A stretch of 64,000 bases of DNA from contig NZ_LXEI01000007.1 in assembly GCF_001642835.1 (NCBI RefSeq), forward strand, positions 36,225-100,224, given 5' to 3'. This stretch comes from Pseudotamlana agarivorans. Its GTDB lineage: Bacteria > Bacteroidota > Bacteroidia > Flavobacteriales > Flavobacteriaceae. The notes under the pieces are model-generated. The model was not told the origin of the DNA and made no database searches. It saw only the letters and a program-made list of their open reading frames with translations. Positions 1-9,288 of the stretch are shown piece by piece; position 1 is the stretch's first letter; each line of letters starts with the position of its first letter. Position numbers and translations under genes: made by a program.

Positions 1-717
1 GATGGTATAAAGGGTACAGACAATGATGACAGAATTGGTCCGCAACGCGCCATTCAATCAGGTAAAATTACTCCGAAACAATTATTAAATGCGATTATTA
101 TAACGGTTATAATAACTCTGTTTTTAGCAATTTTATTAATTTTTGTAGCCTTTGGCTCAGAACATTTTTTACTGTCTTTAACGTTTTTAATTTTAGGTAT
201 AGCAGCCGTTGTTGCTGCCATTAAATACACGGTTGGGAGTAGTGCTTTTGGTTATAAAGGTCTGGGTGATGTGTTTGTTTTTATATTTTTTGGCTTAGTA
301 AGTGTTATAGGATGTTATGTGCTCTATGCTAAAACGGTGAACTTCATCACGGTTTTACCAGCCATAACTATTGGTTTATTAAGTACAGGGGTTTTGAATT
401 TAAATAATATGAGAGATCGTATTTCTGATGAAAAATCAAATAAAATAACCCTTGCCGTTAAATTAGGTGCTAAAAAGGCGAAAAAATATCATTATGTATT
501 AATAATATCAGCTATTGTACTTTCCATTTTGTTTGGTGTAATGTATTACGATTCACCGTTTAATTTTATTTATGTGGTCGCATACATCCCTTTATTTATT
601 CATTTAAAAACAGTGCAAAATAATGTGGATTTAAAATTATTAGATCCAGAATTAAAGAAATTAGCATTAACTACGGTCCTGTTGGCATTGTTAATGGGAA
701 TCGGGCAATTGTTATAG
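1..717 (+). CDS. menA: 1,4-dihydroxy-2-naphthoate polyprenyltransferase, 5' partial
   Basis: Integral-membrane UbiA-family enzyme that attaches the prenyl chain to dihydroxynaphthoate to give demethylmenaquinone. The frame is open from base 1, so the N-terminus lies upstream of the window; about 238 codons are visible. The first visible residues carry the MenA-type signature KGTDNDDRIGPQRA (second half of the Asp-rich prenyl-diphosphate/Mg site). A second Asp-rich patch, NNMRDRISDEKSN, follows around base 400-440 and is typical of MenA. The rest is a series of hydrophobic helices. It heads a co-directional run that also contains menC and menE, which supports the assignment. An ATG at 271 is internal and should not be taken as the start. 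Confidence 0.93.
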   Translation, partial: DGIKGTDNDDRIGPQRAIQSGKITPKQLLNAIIITVIITLFLAILLIFVAFGSEHFLLSLTFLILGIAAVVAAIKYTVGSSAFGYKGLGDVFVFIFFGLVSVIGCYVLYAKTVNFITVLPAITIGLLSTGVLNLNNMRDRISDEKSNKITLAVKLGAKKAKKYHYVLIISAIVLSILFGVMYYDSPFNFIYVVAYIPLFIHLKTVQNNVDLKLLDPELKKLALTTVLLALLMGIGQLL

Positions 718-751
718 ATTTTTTGTAATTTAATCTTCTAAATTTTTTAAG

Positions 752-1429
752 ATGAAAATAACGTTTTATGGACACGCTAGTTTAGGTATTGAAGTGAATG
801 ATGTACATATTCTTGTGGATCCTTTTATTACAGCAAACCCAAAAGCTTCTAGTATCGATATTGAAACGCTTAAAGCCGATTATATTTTAGTAACCCATGC
901 CCATCAGGATCATATTGTAGATGTTGAAGCCATTGCAAAACGTACAGGAGCAGTTGTGGTTTCAAATTTTGAAATTGTAAGTTACTACGAAAAACTAGGT
1001 ATTGAAGGTCACCCAATGAACCACGGAGGTAAATGGGATTTCGAATTTGGTACCGTAAAGTACGTTAATGCAATCCACACATCGTCTTTTCCAGATGGTA
1101 GTTATGGCGGAGAACCAGGAGGATTTGTAATTGAAGGTGAACGTAAAAATATTTATATAGCAGGAGATACAGCGCTTACTTATGATATGAAGCTTATTCC
1201 GCTTCAAACCACATTAGATTTAGCCATTTTGCCTATTGGAGATAACTTTACCATGGGTACAGAAGATGCCATTCTGGCTAGTGATTTTATTCAATGTGAT
1301 AAAGTAATGGGCTATCATTATGATACTTTTGGATATATTGAGATTGATCATGAACTAGCTAAACGTAAATTCTTTGAGAAAAATAAAGACTTAATGCTTT
1401 TAGAAATTGGAGAGTTTATTGAGTTATAG
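752..1429 (+). CDS. UPF0173-type metal-dependent hydrolase (MBL fold)
   Basis: A 225-residue metallo-beta-lactamase-fold protein. It has the metal motif HAHQDHIVD (HxHxDH) near residues 50-58, a later GDTALTYDM segment (the metal-bridging Asp) and a C-terminal GYHYDTF His. Length and motifs match the UPF0173/UlaG-like family. The physiological substrate of the family is unknown. It sits 34 bp after menA and 21 bp before the patatin gene, so it is probably co-transcribed with the menaquinone genes. That gives no direct clue to the reaction. Confidence 0.85.
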   Translation: MKITFYGHASLGIEVNDVHILVDPFITANPKASSIDIETLKADYILVTHAHQDHIVDVEAIAKRTGAVVVSNFEIVSYYEKLGIEGHPMNHGGKWDFEFGTVKYVNAIHTSSFPDGSYGGEPGGFVIEGERKNIYIAGDTALTYDMKLIPLQTTLDLAILPIGDNFTMGTEDAILASDFIQCDKVMGYHYDTFGYIEIDHELAKRKFFEKNKDLMLLEIGEFIEL

Positions 1430-1450
1430 TACCTTAACCTAACCCCATTT

Positions 1451-3772
1451 ATGAGTCAGAAAATAAAATTCATTTGCCTACTTATTTTAATAATATGTAT
1501 TCAATTTCCTTTAAATGCTCAAGAAAAGAAACCTAAAGTAGCTTTGGTTTTAAGTGGTGGGGGTGCTAAAGGTGTTGCTCATATTCCTGTTTTACAAAAA
1601 TTAGATTCCTTAGGGATTGTTCCAGATTTAGTTGTGGGAACCAGTATGGGTAGTGTAGTTGGTGGTTTATATTCCATGGGGTATTCGGGTAATGATATTG
1701 CTTCGATTTTAAATAAATTAGATTGGACAAACCTTTTAGGTGGTAGAGTTACATTAGCTCGAGTAGGAAACGAAGAAAAAAGTGAATTTGATAACTATTT
1801 AGTAGGTTTAAATTGGCAAAACAAAAAGCCATCTATTAGCACGGGGTTGTTAAATGATCAAAATCTACGTGAACTTCTTGCGCTTTTAACTTATCCTGTT
1901 TATGGCGTGCATGATTTTGATGAATTACCTATTCCGTATCGCGCCGTTGCAACCGATATAGTACATGGAAATGAAGTCGTTATAAAAGGAGGTTCCTTAT
2001 TAACGGCTATGCGAGCCAGTATGTCCATTCCATCTATTTTTAAGCCTGTAGAATATGAAGAAACCTTATTGGTTGATGGCGGGATTCTAAACAACTTTCC
2101 AACAGATATAGCTAAAAGCCTAGGAGCAGATATCATTATTGGAAGTGATGTTGGGGGTGGATTAAAAGCTAAAGACCAATTAAATAGTATCACAACTATT
2201 CTGTTTCAAACCAGTATGTTGGTGAGTAGTATGAAAAATCCCGAAAATAGAAAGTTGTGTGATGTGTTAGTCAACCATACACCTAATTTGACATATTCAA
2301 CAGGTGATTTTAATAAAAGTAGTCAGATTTACGAAGAAGGTAAAATAGCAACAAACGAACAAACTGATGCGCTAAAAGAATTGGCAGAAAAGTTAAAAAC
2401 TTTCGAGCAAAGAAGACCAAAAGTACCTGAAGTACCAGAAGAATTCAAGCTAGATACTGTCATTTATAAAGGAATAAGTAAGGGAAGCTTAAACTTAGTA
2501 AAATCTCGAATAAATTTTGAAAGCAATACCAATTATACGCCAAAAGATATTGTAGCAGGAATCGATAGAGCAATGGGGACCAATCTGTTTAATCAAATAG
2601 TGGTTGTACCTAAAGTGAAAGATAGTGTATTAGGTCTTGAAATAAATGGCGTTGAAAATTCAAAACACCAGGTTAAATTAGCCTTGCATTACGATACTTA
2701 TAGAGGATTAGGGGCTATTGTGAATTATACCGGTAGAAACTTATTAGGAAATGCTTCTAGGTCATTGTTTACATTGGATATTGCCGAGCAACCTAAACTT
2801 CTACTTCAGCATCAAAAAATATTTGGTGAGCGACATATGTGGTGGTGGCGTGCAGAAATGCTATGGCTTAAACTTAAGCAAAAGGTATATTCCGATGGTT
2901 ATGGTGTTAATGGTATTAATAATAATAACTTACAATTCGAATATGAATTTAACCGTAATGTGATACCTAATAAAAGTTATTTTGGTTTTTCAGCTTTGTC
3001 TACTAGGTTAAGGCTAGATCCGAAAATAGCAGTTACAAAAAGTAACGACACATTACTTCTCGATCATTATAAATTCAATAATGTTTTGGTTGATGTGCAT
3101 TTTAACTACAATAGTTTTGAAGAAGTATTTTACTGTAAAAGAGGTACTTTGTTACACGCCTCTTTAGGGCAATCTTTAGTTCATAATGTAGATGAGGGAT
3201 ACACAAATTATCAAGAAAAAATTGATGGTAGCACCAATGGTTATACAAATGCCATCGTTAGATATGAAAGACGAATCCCAGTTAGATCTTCATTAACAGC
3301 GATAATAGGAGCGAAGGGAGCTTTTACTTTTGAGCAATCCAAAGATTCTGATGAACTTAGTTTTGATGAATATGGCTATGGCGGAAAGTTTTTTGTTGGT
3401 GGTGATTTAAATCGTGGCTTGTATAACACCTTTATTTTTAATGGTTTAAATGAGGATGAACTTCCAGTAACACAATTCATGGCAGTTAGTTTAGGACTTC
3501 AATACAATCCGATTAATAAAGTTTATATAAAGCCTCACGTTAGTTTGGGTACTGTAGGTTTTAAAGATTTTACCAATTTTACAGATTCGGCCTTGTCACC
3601 TAAAGGGGCTTGGTCTGAAGGTGAAGACCCTAGTGCTCTGTTTTCAGCAGGTTCTACATTTTCATACAGATCACTATTTGGACCTATTAACTTAGATGTC
3701 TCTTATGTAAATGATTTAGATCAATTTCGCGTGTTTTTAGGAATTGGATTTCAATTTGGAAGATATAATTAA
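1451..3772 (+). CDS. Patatin-like phospholipase with C-terminal outer-membrane beta-barrel
   Basis: A 773-residue secreted or outer-membrane lipase. Residues 1-24 are a signal peptide (hydrophobic core, cleavage near NAQ). The patatin domain covers about residues 28-320, with oxyanion loop GGGAKG (36-41), nucleophile elbow GTSMGS (Ser65) and catalytic Asp in VDGG (Asp209). A POTRA-like region at about 340-410 is followed by an Omp85/BamA-type beta-barrel ending in FLGIGFQFGRYN. This is the layout of PlpD-type (type Vd) patatin autotransporters and their Bacteroidota relatives. The start is the ATG 21 bp after the UPF0173 gene. Only 5 bp separate it from menC, so it lies inside the menaquinone operon, although no known step of that pathway needs it. 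Confidence 0.9.
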   Translation: MSQKIKFICLLILIICIQFPLNAQEKKPKVALVLSGGGAKGVAHIPVLQKLDSLGIVPDLVVGTSMGSVVGGLYSMGYSGNDIASILNKLDWTNLLGGRVTLARVGNEEKSEFDNYLVGLNWQNKKPSISTGLLNDQNLRELLALLTYPVYGVHDFDELPIPYRAVATDIVHGNEVVIKGGSLLTAMRASMSIPSIFKPVEYEETLLVDGGILNNFPTDIAKSLGADIIIGSDVGGGLKAKDQLNSITTILFQTSMLVSSMKNPENRKLCDVLVNHTPNLTYSTGDFNKSSQIYEEGKIATNEQTDALKELAEKLKTFEQRRPKVPEVPEEFKLDTVIYKGISKGSLNLVKSRINFESNTNYTPKDIVAGIDRAMGTNLFNQIVVVPKVKDSVLGLEINGVENSKHQVKLALHYDTYRGLGAIVNYTGRNLLGNASRSLFTLDIAEQPKLLLQHQKIFGERHMWWWRAEMLWLKLKQKVYSDGYGVNGINNNNLQFEYEFNRNVIPNKSYFGFSALSTRLRLDPKIAVTKSNDTLLLDHYKFNNVLVDVHFNYNSFEEVFYCKRGTLLHASLGQSLVHNVDEGYTNYQEKIDGSTNGYTNAIVRYERRIPVRSSLTAIIGAKGAFTFEQSKDSDELSFDEYGYGGKFFVGGDLNRGLYNTFIFNGLNEDELPVTQFMAVSLGLQYNPINKVYIKPHVSLGTVGFKDFTNFTDSALSPKGAWSEGEDPSALFSAGSTFSYRSLFGPINLDVSYVNDLDQFRVFLGIGFQFGRYN

Positions 3773-3777
3773 GGAAA

Positions 3778-4812
3778 ATGATAGCAACTTATCATAAATA
3801 CATTTTAGATTTCAAACAGGCTAGTGGAACTTCTCGTGGAGTACTTCGAAAAAAGGAAACATGGTTTATTGTTTTACACGAAAATAATAAACAAGGTGTA
3901 GGGGAGTCCGGTGTTTTTCGTGGTTTAAGTATTGATGATGTGCCTAATTATGAAGACGTTTTAAAATGGACTTGTGAGCACATTCATCTAGGTCTTGAGG
4001 CTTTATTAAGGGAGCTTTATAATTTTCCTTCCATTCAATTCGGATTGGAAATGGCTTTTCAGTCACTTCAAAGTCAAGATCAATTTGAGTTGTTTCCTTC
4101 AGAATTTACACAAGGAAAAAAAGGTATTCCTATCAACGGATTAATTTGGATGGGTGATGAAAGTTTCATGAAATCTCAAATTAAATCTAAAATTGAAGCC
4201 GGATTTTCATGTATTAAGATGAAAATTGGTGCCATCAACTTTCAAACGGAAATAGAGCTTTTAAAATCCATTAGAAAAGAGTTTTCATCAAAAGAAATCG
4301 AATTGCGCGTTGATGCAAACGGCGCATTTCAACCTACTGAAGCCTTAGAAAAATTAAAAGTTTTGTCCGATTTAGACTTACATTCTATAGAGCAACCCAT
4401 CAAGCAAGGTCAGGTGGATCATATGGCGAGTTTATGTGAAAAAACGCCACTTCCCATTGCATTGGATGAAGAATTAATAGGCGTGTTTTCTGTAACTAAG
4501 AAAGTAGAATTGTTACAAACCATTAAACCGCAATTCATCATTTTAAAACCAAGTTTAATTGGTGGTTTTGGTGGTAGTACAGATTGGATAACAGCCGCTG
4601 AAAATCAAAATATTAATTGGTGGATTACAAGCGCTTTAGAAAGTAATATCGGATTAAACGCCATAGCGCAATTTACTTTTAAACTGAACAGTAATTTGCC
4701 GCAAGGTTTAGGTACTGGTGGTTTATTTACCAATAATTTTGAAAGCCCTTTAGAGGTAAGTCAAGGTGAATTAGTATATAAAAATGACTTAATCTGGAAC
4801 TTTAATTTATAA
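3778..4812 (+). CDS. menC: o-succinylbenzoate synthase (enolase superfamily)
   Basis: A 344-residue muconate-lactonizing-type enolase-superfamily member. Visible catalytic residues: KMK pair (Lys147, Lys149), metal ligands in VDANGAF (Asp179) and IEQPI (Glu205), Asp230 in ALDEEL, and Lys257 in ILKPSL. MenC dehydrates SHCHC to o-succinylbenzoate in menaquinone synthesis. The superfamily also contains dipeptide epimerases and racemases, so the call rests partly on context: menA is upstream and menE is two genes downstream. It lies 5 bp after the patatin gene and 5 bp before the CPBP protease, indicating one transcript. Confidence 0.9.
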   Translation: MIATYHKYILDFKQASGTSRGVLRKKETWFIVLHENNKQGVGESGVFRGLSIDDVPNYEDVLKWTCEHIHLGLEALLRELYNFPSIQFGLEMAFQSLQSQDQFELFPSEFTQGKKGIPINGLIWMGDESFMKSQIKSKIEAGFSCIKMKIGAINFQTEIELLKSIRKEFSSKEIELRVDANGAFQPTEALEKLKVLSDLDLHSIEQPIKQGQVDHMASLCEKTPLPIALDEELIGVFSVTKKVELLQTIKPQFIILKPSLIGGFGGSTDWITAAENQNINWWITSALESNIGLNAIAQFTFKLNSNLPQGLGTGGLFTNNFESPLEVSQGELVYKNDLIWNFNL

Positions 4813-4817
4813 TTTAA

Positions 4818-5795
4818 ATGTATATAGAACAAGCTTTTAAAGGATTATACGATTGGTGGCGCTACATTGTTGGTGTGTTAATCATATTTTGCTTCTGGCA
4901 GATTATTGGTATGATTCCTTTGGGGCTTGCGGTAGCCTATAAAATGATACGATACGGTGGTGACCCTGCAATTTCGAGTACTCAGGACATCATGTTGTTG
5001 CTAGGTAGTAATCTGTTTCTGTTTGTCATGCTTATTGCTTTTTCTGTGGGCTTAATTGGGGTTTTTATAACCTCGAAATATTTACACCAACTTCCTATAA
5101 AAAACTTAACTACGGTTAGAAAAAAAATAGACTGGTCACGCTTCTGGTTTACATTTGTGCTTTGGGGAATTATTTCAGTAAGTTTTATTTTTATTGATTA
5201 TTTTATCTACCCAGAAGAATTTCAATGGAACTTTCAGCTTAAACCATTTTTAATTCTTTGTGCTGTAGGGATCGTTTTAATTCCAATACAAACGAGTTTT
5301 GAAGAATACTTCTTTAGAGGTTATTTAATGCAAGGTTTTGGCATGATTTTTAAAAACCGATGGACGCCATTATTAATAACGTCTGTTGGTTTTGGTTTAA
5401 TGCATTTGGCAAATCCAGAGGTAGAACAATTGGGTTACGTTATTATGATTTATTACATAGGAACGGGTTTTTTCTTAGGAATCATGACGCTTATGGACGA
5501 TGGATTAGAACTGGCTTTAGGCTTTCATGCAGCAAATAATTTATTTACAGCGCTTTTAGTGTCTGCAGACTGGACAGCCTTTCAAACCCATTCCATATTT
5601 AAAGATTTATCAGACCCTACAGAGATGGGATTTATGGAAATATTTGTTCCAGTTTTTATTGTGTTTCCAGCGTTACTTTTTGTATTTTCCAAAAAATATA
5701 AATGGACCAATTGGAAAGAGAAACTTACCGGAAAATTAGTAGAACCAGAGATAGAAAATAATATAAATTTGAATAGTTATGATGCCGAATTATAG
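4818..5795 (+). CDS. CPBP-family intramembrane glutamic protease
   Basis: A 325-residue membrane protein with about eight hydrophobic helices. It carries the CAAX protease/bacteriocin-processing (CPBP, Abi) motifs: EEYFFR (Glu162, Glu163, Arg167), LMHLANP (His196) and HAANN near residue 238. These are the active-site motifs of Rce1-type intramembrane proteases. The substrate is unknown. It overlaps the start of menE by 17 bp, so the two are translationally close. Its conserved placement between menC and menE suggests co-regulation only. Confidence 0.88.
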   Translation: MYIEQAFKGLYDWWRYIVGVLIIFCFWQIIGMIPLGLAVAYKMIRYGGDPAISSTQDIMLLLGSNLFLFVMLIAFSVGLIGVFITSKYLHQLPIKNLTTVRKKIDWSRFWFTFVLWGIISVSFIFIDYFIYPEEFQWNFQLKPFLILCAVGIVLIPIQTSFEEYFFRGYLMQGFGMIFKNRWTPLLITSVGFGLMHLANPEVEQLGYVIMIYYIGTGFFLGIMTLMDDGLELALGFHAANNLFTALLVSADWTAFQTHSIFKDLSDPTEMGFMEIFVPVFIVFPALLFVFSKKYKWTNWKEKLTGKLVEPEIENNINLNSYDAEL

Positions 5796-6849
5796 AAATG
5801 TTCACAACAAGTTTAAGTTAGATAATGTAAGTTATAAACATGAAGATTTAATGGAAGTAGCTTACAGCTATGTGAAGGAAGGTTTGCCTTTTCAGCAAGA
5901 ACTGGGTAACTTTTTGTTGGATTGGTTAGATGATTATGATTATGTTGAAGTACAAACATCGGGGTCTACAGGAAAACCTAAAAAATTAAAAATAAAGAAA
6001 CAAGCTATGGTAAATTCTGCTCTGGCGACTGGCGATTTCTTTAATTTAAAACCAGGTTACAAGGTGTTACATTGTTTACCATCAAATTTTATTGCTGGTA
6101 AAATGACCATTGTAAGGGCGATTATTTTAGGTTTGGAACTGGATATGGTCCAACCTTCTGCTTTTCCAAGAATTGATTATGAAAAAGACTATGATTTTTG
6201 CGCCTTTACACCAATGCAACTTAAAAATTTTGCTAAAGATATAGAAAGTATTAAAGCTGTTATTGTTGGTGGAGGTATGGTTTCTAAGCATATTGTTGAT
6301 TTAATTCAGGATAAAAAACCTATGGTTTATGAAACTTATGGTATGACAGAGACCGTGTCGCATATTGCTGTGAGAAAACTTAATAATTTAGAGAGTACTG
6401 AAAAAGTATCATATTTCAAGACTTTACCAAATATTACTATTTCTACTGATGATAGAGATTGTTTGGTTATTGAAGCACCTGCCATTTCAGATGAAACGAT
6501 TGTAACTAATGATATTGTTAAAATTCATTCGGAAGACAGCTTTGAGTGGTTAGGACGTTACGATAACGTGGTGAACTCTGGTGGTATTAAATTATATCCT
6601 GAGCAAATAGAACGTAAACTTCAGAATAAAATTCAAACGGACTTTTTCATAACTTCTAAGCCAGATGATACTTTAGGTGAAAAACTTGTTTTAGTGATTC
6701 AAAGTGATTCCAATAAATTAGAACCTGCGGTTTTTGAAGATTTAGGTAAATATGAAAAACCAAAAGAAATTATTAATGTTCCAAAATTTGTAGAAACTTC
6801 TTCAGGAAAAATTCACCGACAAAGAACTTTAGACTCGGTTAACTCTTAA
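5779..6849 (+). CDS. menE: o-succinylbenzoate-CoA ligase-like AMP-binding enzyme
   Basis: A 356-residue acyl-adenylate-forming enzyme, shorter than typical MenE (about 450-490), as is usual for Bacteroidota homologues. P-loop-like motif TSGSTGKPK at 60-68, YGMTET at 187-192, the ribose-binding Asp region LGRYDNVVNSGG near 255, and a C-terminal catalytic Lys in SSGKIHR. MenE activates o-succinylbenzoate with ATP and CoA. The start is one of two consecutive ATGs (5779 or 5782) inside the 3' end of the CPBP gene. The operon with menA and menC supports the substrate assignment. Confidence 0.88.
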   Translation: MMPNYRNVHNKFKLDNVSYKHEDLMEVAYSYVKEGLPFQQELGNFLLDWLDDYDYVEVQTSGSTGKPKKLKIKKQAMVNSALATGDFFNLKPGYKVLHCLPSNFIAGKMTIVRAIILGLELDMVQPSAFPRIDYEKDYDFCAFTPMQLKNFAKDIESIKAVIVGGGMVSKHIVDLIQDKKPMVYETYGMTETVSHIAVRKLNNLESTEKVSYFKTLPNITISTDDRDCLVIEAPAISDETIVTNDIVKIHSEDSFEWLGRYDNVVNSGGIKLYPEQIERKLQNKIQTDFFITSKPDDTLGEKLVLVIQSDSNKLEPAVFEDLGKYEKPKEIINVPKFVETSSGKIHRQRTLDSVNS

Positions 6850-6899
6850 TAATTTGTAACAAACCACATTCTTTTTATACTAACTAGGAAACATTTTAT

Positions 6900-8663
6900 A
6901 TGAGCTTTTTTAAACGTGTGTTATCAACATTAACAGGTATCATTTTATTTTGCATGTTATGTGTTGTCGGATTAATTATTGTTGGTGTTATTGCAGGGTC
7001 TACGTCTAGTGACACGGTTAGTATCAAACCAAATTCAGTTTTAAATTTAAAATTAGACTTTCCTATTAAGGATTACGCAGGAAAGATTGAATTTAAACAG
7101 TATACCTTTTTAAACGAATCTAAAAAAAATGGTTTGTTTAATATTATTGATGCCATTAATTACGCGGCTACCGACGATAATATAAAAGGAATTTCTATTG
7201 ATAATAATTTCGTTGATGCAGGAATTACCCAAGTTAAAGCCCTACGTGGTGCGTTGCTGAAGTTTAAAGAATCAGGAAAATTTGTTGTAGCTTACGCCGA
7301 TGTTTTTTCACAGAAAGATTATTACTTAAGCTCTGTAGCTGATACCATCTACATTAATCCTGCTGGAATGATGGAGTTCAAAGGTTTGTATTCCGAGCGC
7401 TTATATTTTAAAGATTTTCAAGAAAAATCGGGCGTTAAAATGGAAGTGGTACGTTTAGGGAAGTATAAAAGTGCTGTAGAGCCTTTTTTAAGTAATGAAA
7501 TGAGTGATAACAACAGAGAACAAATTTCTGTTTACTTAAATGCGTTATGGAAAGATATTAAACAAGATATTTCTGTTACCAGAAAAGTGCCTGTAGATCA
7601 ATTAAATCTTATTGCTGATAGTTTATTAGCTAGAACACCTAAGCTAGCAAAATCTTCTGGCCTTGTAGATAAAATAGCATACCATGATGAATATGTGAAT
7701 GGGATGAAGAAGGCTATTGGAGTAAAGAAAAAAGAAACTCTTGAAATGGTTTCTATTTTTGATTACTCAAATTATGCGTCGTCCAAAATTAGAGATTATT
7801 CGGCAAAAGATAGAATTGCTGTGATTTATGCTCAGGGAGACATCATGTATGGTGAAGGTGATGAAAATACTATTGGTCAGGGCTCTATGAATGCTTCGCT
7901 TAAAAAAGCACGCGAAGATGAAAAAGTAAAAGCAGTGGTACTAAGAATCAATTCTCCAGGAGGATCGGCATTAGCTAGTGAGCTTATTTGGAGAGAAATA
8001 GAACTGACTAAAAAGGTTAAGCCTGTTATTGTTTCTATGGGTGATTTGGCTGCTTCTGGTGGTTATTACATCGCTTCAAATGCACATAAAATTATTGCAG
8101 AACCTACTACAATTACTGGAAGTATAGGTGTTTTTGGAATGTTGCCTAATGGAAAACAATTGGCGGAAAATATGGGGATTAACGCCGAGCAAGTTATTAC
8201 TAATACAAATGCTGTAACCTACAGCTTTTTTGAGCCTTTAAGCGAAGCACAACATAAGTATATTAAGGAAGGCATCATTGATATTTATGATTTGTTTTCT
8301 ACTCGCGTTTCCGACGGAAGAAATTTAACTAGAGAGCAAGTAGAAGAAATTGCACAAGGAAGAGTTTGGACAGGATCTGATGCGATTAAAATAGGATTAG
8401 TAGATGAACTAGGTGGTTTAGATTTGGCGCTTAAACGCGCTGCTGAAGCTGCAAATATTGAAACGTATAGAATTAATGAATTTCCTGTTTTTGAAAAAGA
8501 CCTTGATAAAATGCTTCGAGAATTTGGATTGGTAAAAGCAAAAGAAACGATTTTAGAAGAAGAACTAGGTGTAGAAAACTATAAGCTTTTAAAGGAAATT
8601 AAAGCCTTAACTGATAAAAAAGGTGTACAATTGTTATTTCCGTTTAGCACGGAAATTAAATAA
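6900..8663 (+). CDS. sppA: Signal peptide peptidase SppA, 67K type
   Basis: A 587-residue membrane-anchored serine/lysine protease that degrades leftover signal peptides. An N-terminal membrane segment (about 8-32) is followed by two tandem ClpP-like domains. The general base Lys190 is in GKYKSAVEPF of the first domain and the nucleophile Ser386 is in GDLAASGGYY of the second, the arrangement of the E. coli 67K enzyme. RINSPGGSA at about 349-357 belongs to the oxyanion region. It lies 50 bp after menE on the same strand and is followed by a strong hairpin terminator, so it probably closes the operon. Confidence 0.95.
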   Translation: MSFFKRVLSTLTGIILFCMLCVVGLIIVGVIAGSTSSDTVSIKPNSVLNLKLDFPIKDYAGKIEFKQYTFLNESKKNGLFNIIDAINYAATDDNIKGISIDNNFVDAGITQVKALRGALLKFKESGKFVVAYADVFSQKDYYLSSVADTIYINPAGMMEFKGLYSERLYFKDFQEKSGVKMEVVRLGKYKSAVEPFLSNEMSDNNREQISVYLNALWKDIKQDISVTRKVPVDQLNLIADSLLARTPKLAKSSGLVDKIAYHDEYVNGMKKAIGVKKKETLEMVSIFDYSNYASSKIRDYSAKDRIAVIYAQGDIMYGEGDENTIGQGSMNASLKKAREDEKVKAVVLRINSPGGSALASELIWREIELTKKVKPVIVSMGDLAASGGYYIASNAHKIIAEPTTITGSIGVFGMLPNGKQLAENMGINAEQVITNTNAVTYSFFEPLSEAQHKYIKEGIIDIYDLFSTRVSDGRNLTREQVEEIAQGRVWTGSDAIKIGLVDELGGLDLALKRAAEAANIETYRINEFPVFEKDLDKMLREFGLVKAKETILEEELGVENYKLLKEIKALTDKKGVQLLFPFSTEIK

Positions 8664-8682
8664 TAAAATTATTTGATTTTAT

Positions 8683-8738
8683 AATTCTTTAATAGTTCTA
8701 GGTCATTTAAACTTAGAACTATTAAAGAATTTTTTTTG
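8683..8738 (+). terminator. Rho-independent terminator after sppA
   Basis: Perfect 18-bp inverted repeat: AATTCTTTAATAGTTCTA at 8683-8700 and its reverse complement at 8714-8731. The loop is 13 nt and a T run follows (8732-8737). It lies 20 bp after the sppA stop. The stem is very AT-rich and unusually long. Confidence 0.85.
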
Positions 8739-8796
8739 TGGTCATTTAGATTTTAGGAATCTAAAAATCTAAGCATAGATTAATGGAATAAGCCAT

Positions 8797-9219
8797 TTAC
8801 TGCTGCATTTTAAAATAATAATCCGCTGAATGTCTTCCAGAACCGTAAACTAAAAAGAAGCTACATACTAATAGTGCTGAAATAGCGAGTATCAGGTTGT
8901 TTACATGCATTTCTCCAACAAAATTGATAAGTATGGCTCCAATTAAAATAGGGAGCTGTGCAATAATAGCCCAACGAGTTAATAGTCCGAAGGCAATAAG
9001 CACACCACCAATAAAGTGAGCAGGTGCAATATAATGCAGTACAAGCATGCCGCCCGCAAAGTTTTCAATAGGTTCGAAAAGTCCCATAAGCAATTCGGTA
9101 TGGGCCATAAAGTTAATGCCTTTAAAGAAAAGAAATACACCCAAGGCCACACGAACCATATCTAAAGGCAAATAGGTGTGTGTGTTCGCCCATTTGTTTA
9201 ATGATTTAATTGTATCCAT
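8797..9219 (-). CDS. DoxX-family membrane protein
   Basis: A 140-residue four-helix membrane protein of the DoxX/DoxD family. The N-terminal DMVRVALGVFLFFKG and central IGGVLIAFGLLTRW segments are typical. Family members are linked to redox or terminal-oxidase functions, but no reaction can be assigned here. It lies 69 bp downstream of the acyl-CoA carboxylase gene on the same strand and may be read through from it. Confidence 0.82.
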   Translation of the reverse strand: MDTIKSLNKWANTHTYLPLDMVRVALGVFLFFKGINFMAHTELLMGLFEPIENFAGGMLVLHYIAPAHFIGGVLIAFGLLTRWAIIAQLPILIGAILINFVGEMHVNNLILAISALLVCSFFLVYGSGRHSADYYFKMQQ

Positions 9220-9288
9220 GACTGAAGTTGTTGATTTTCAATCAATAAGATACGAAATATTACTTGTATTTAAAAATAAATCCCTTTG

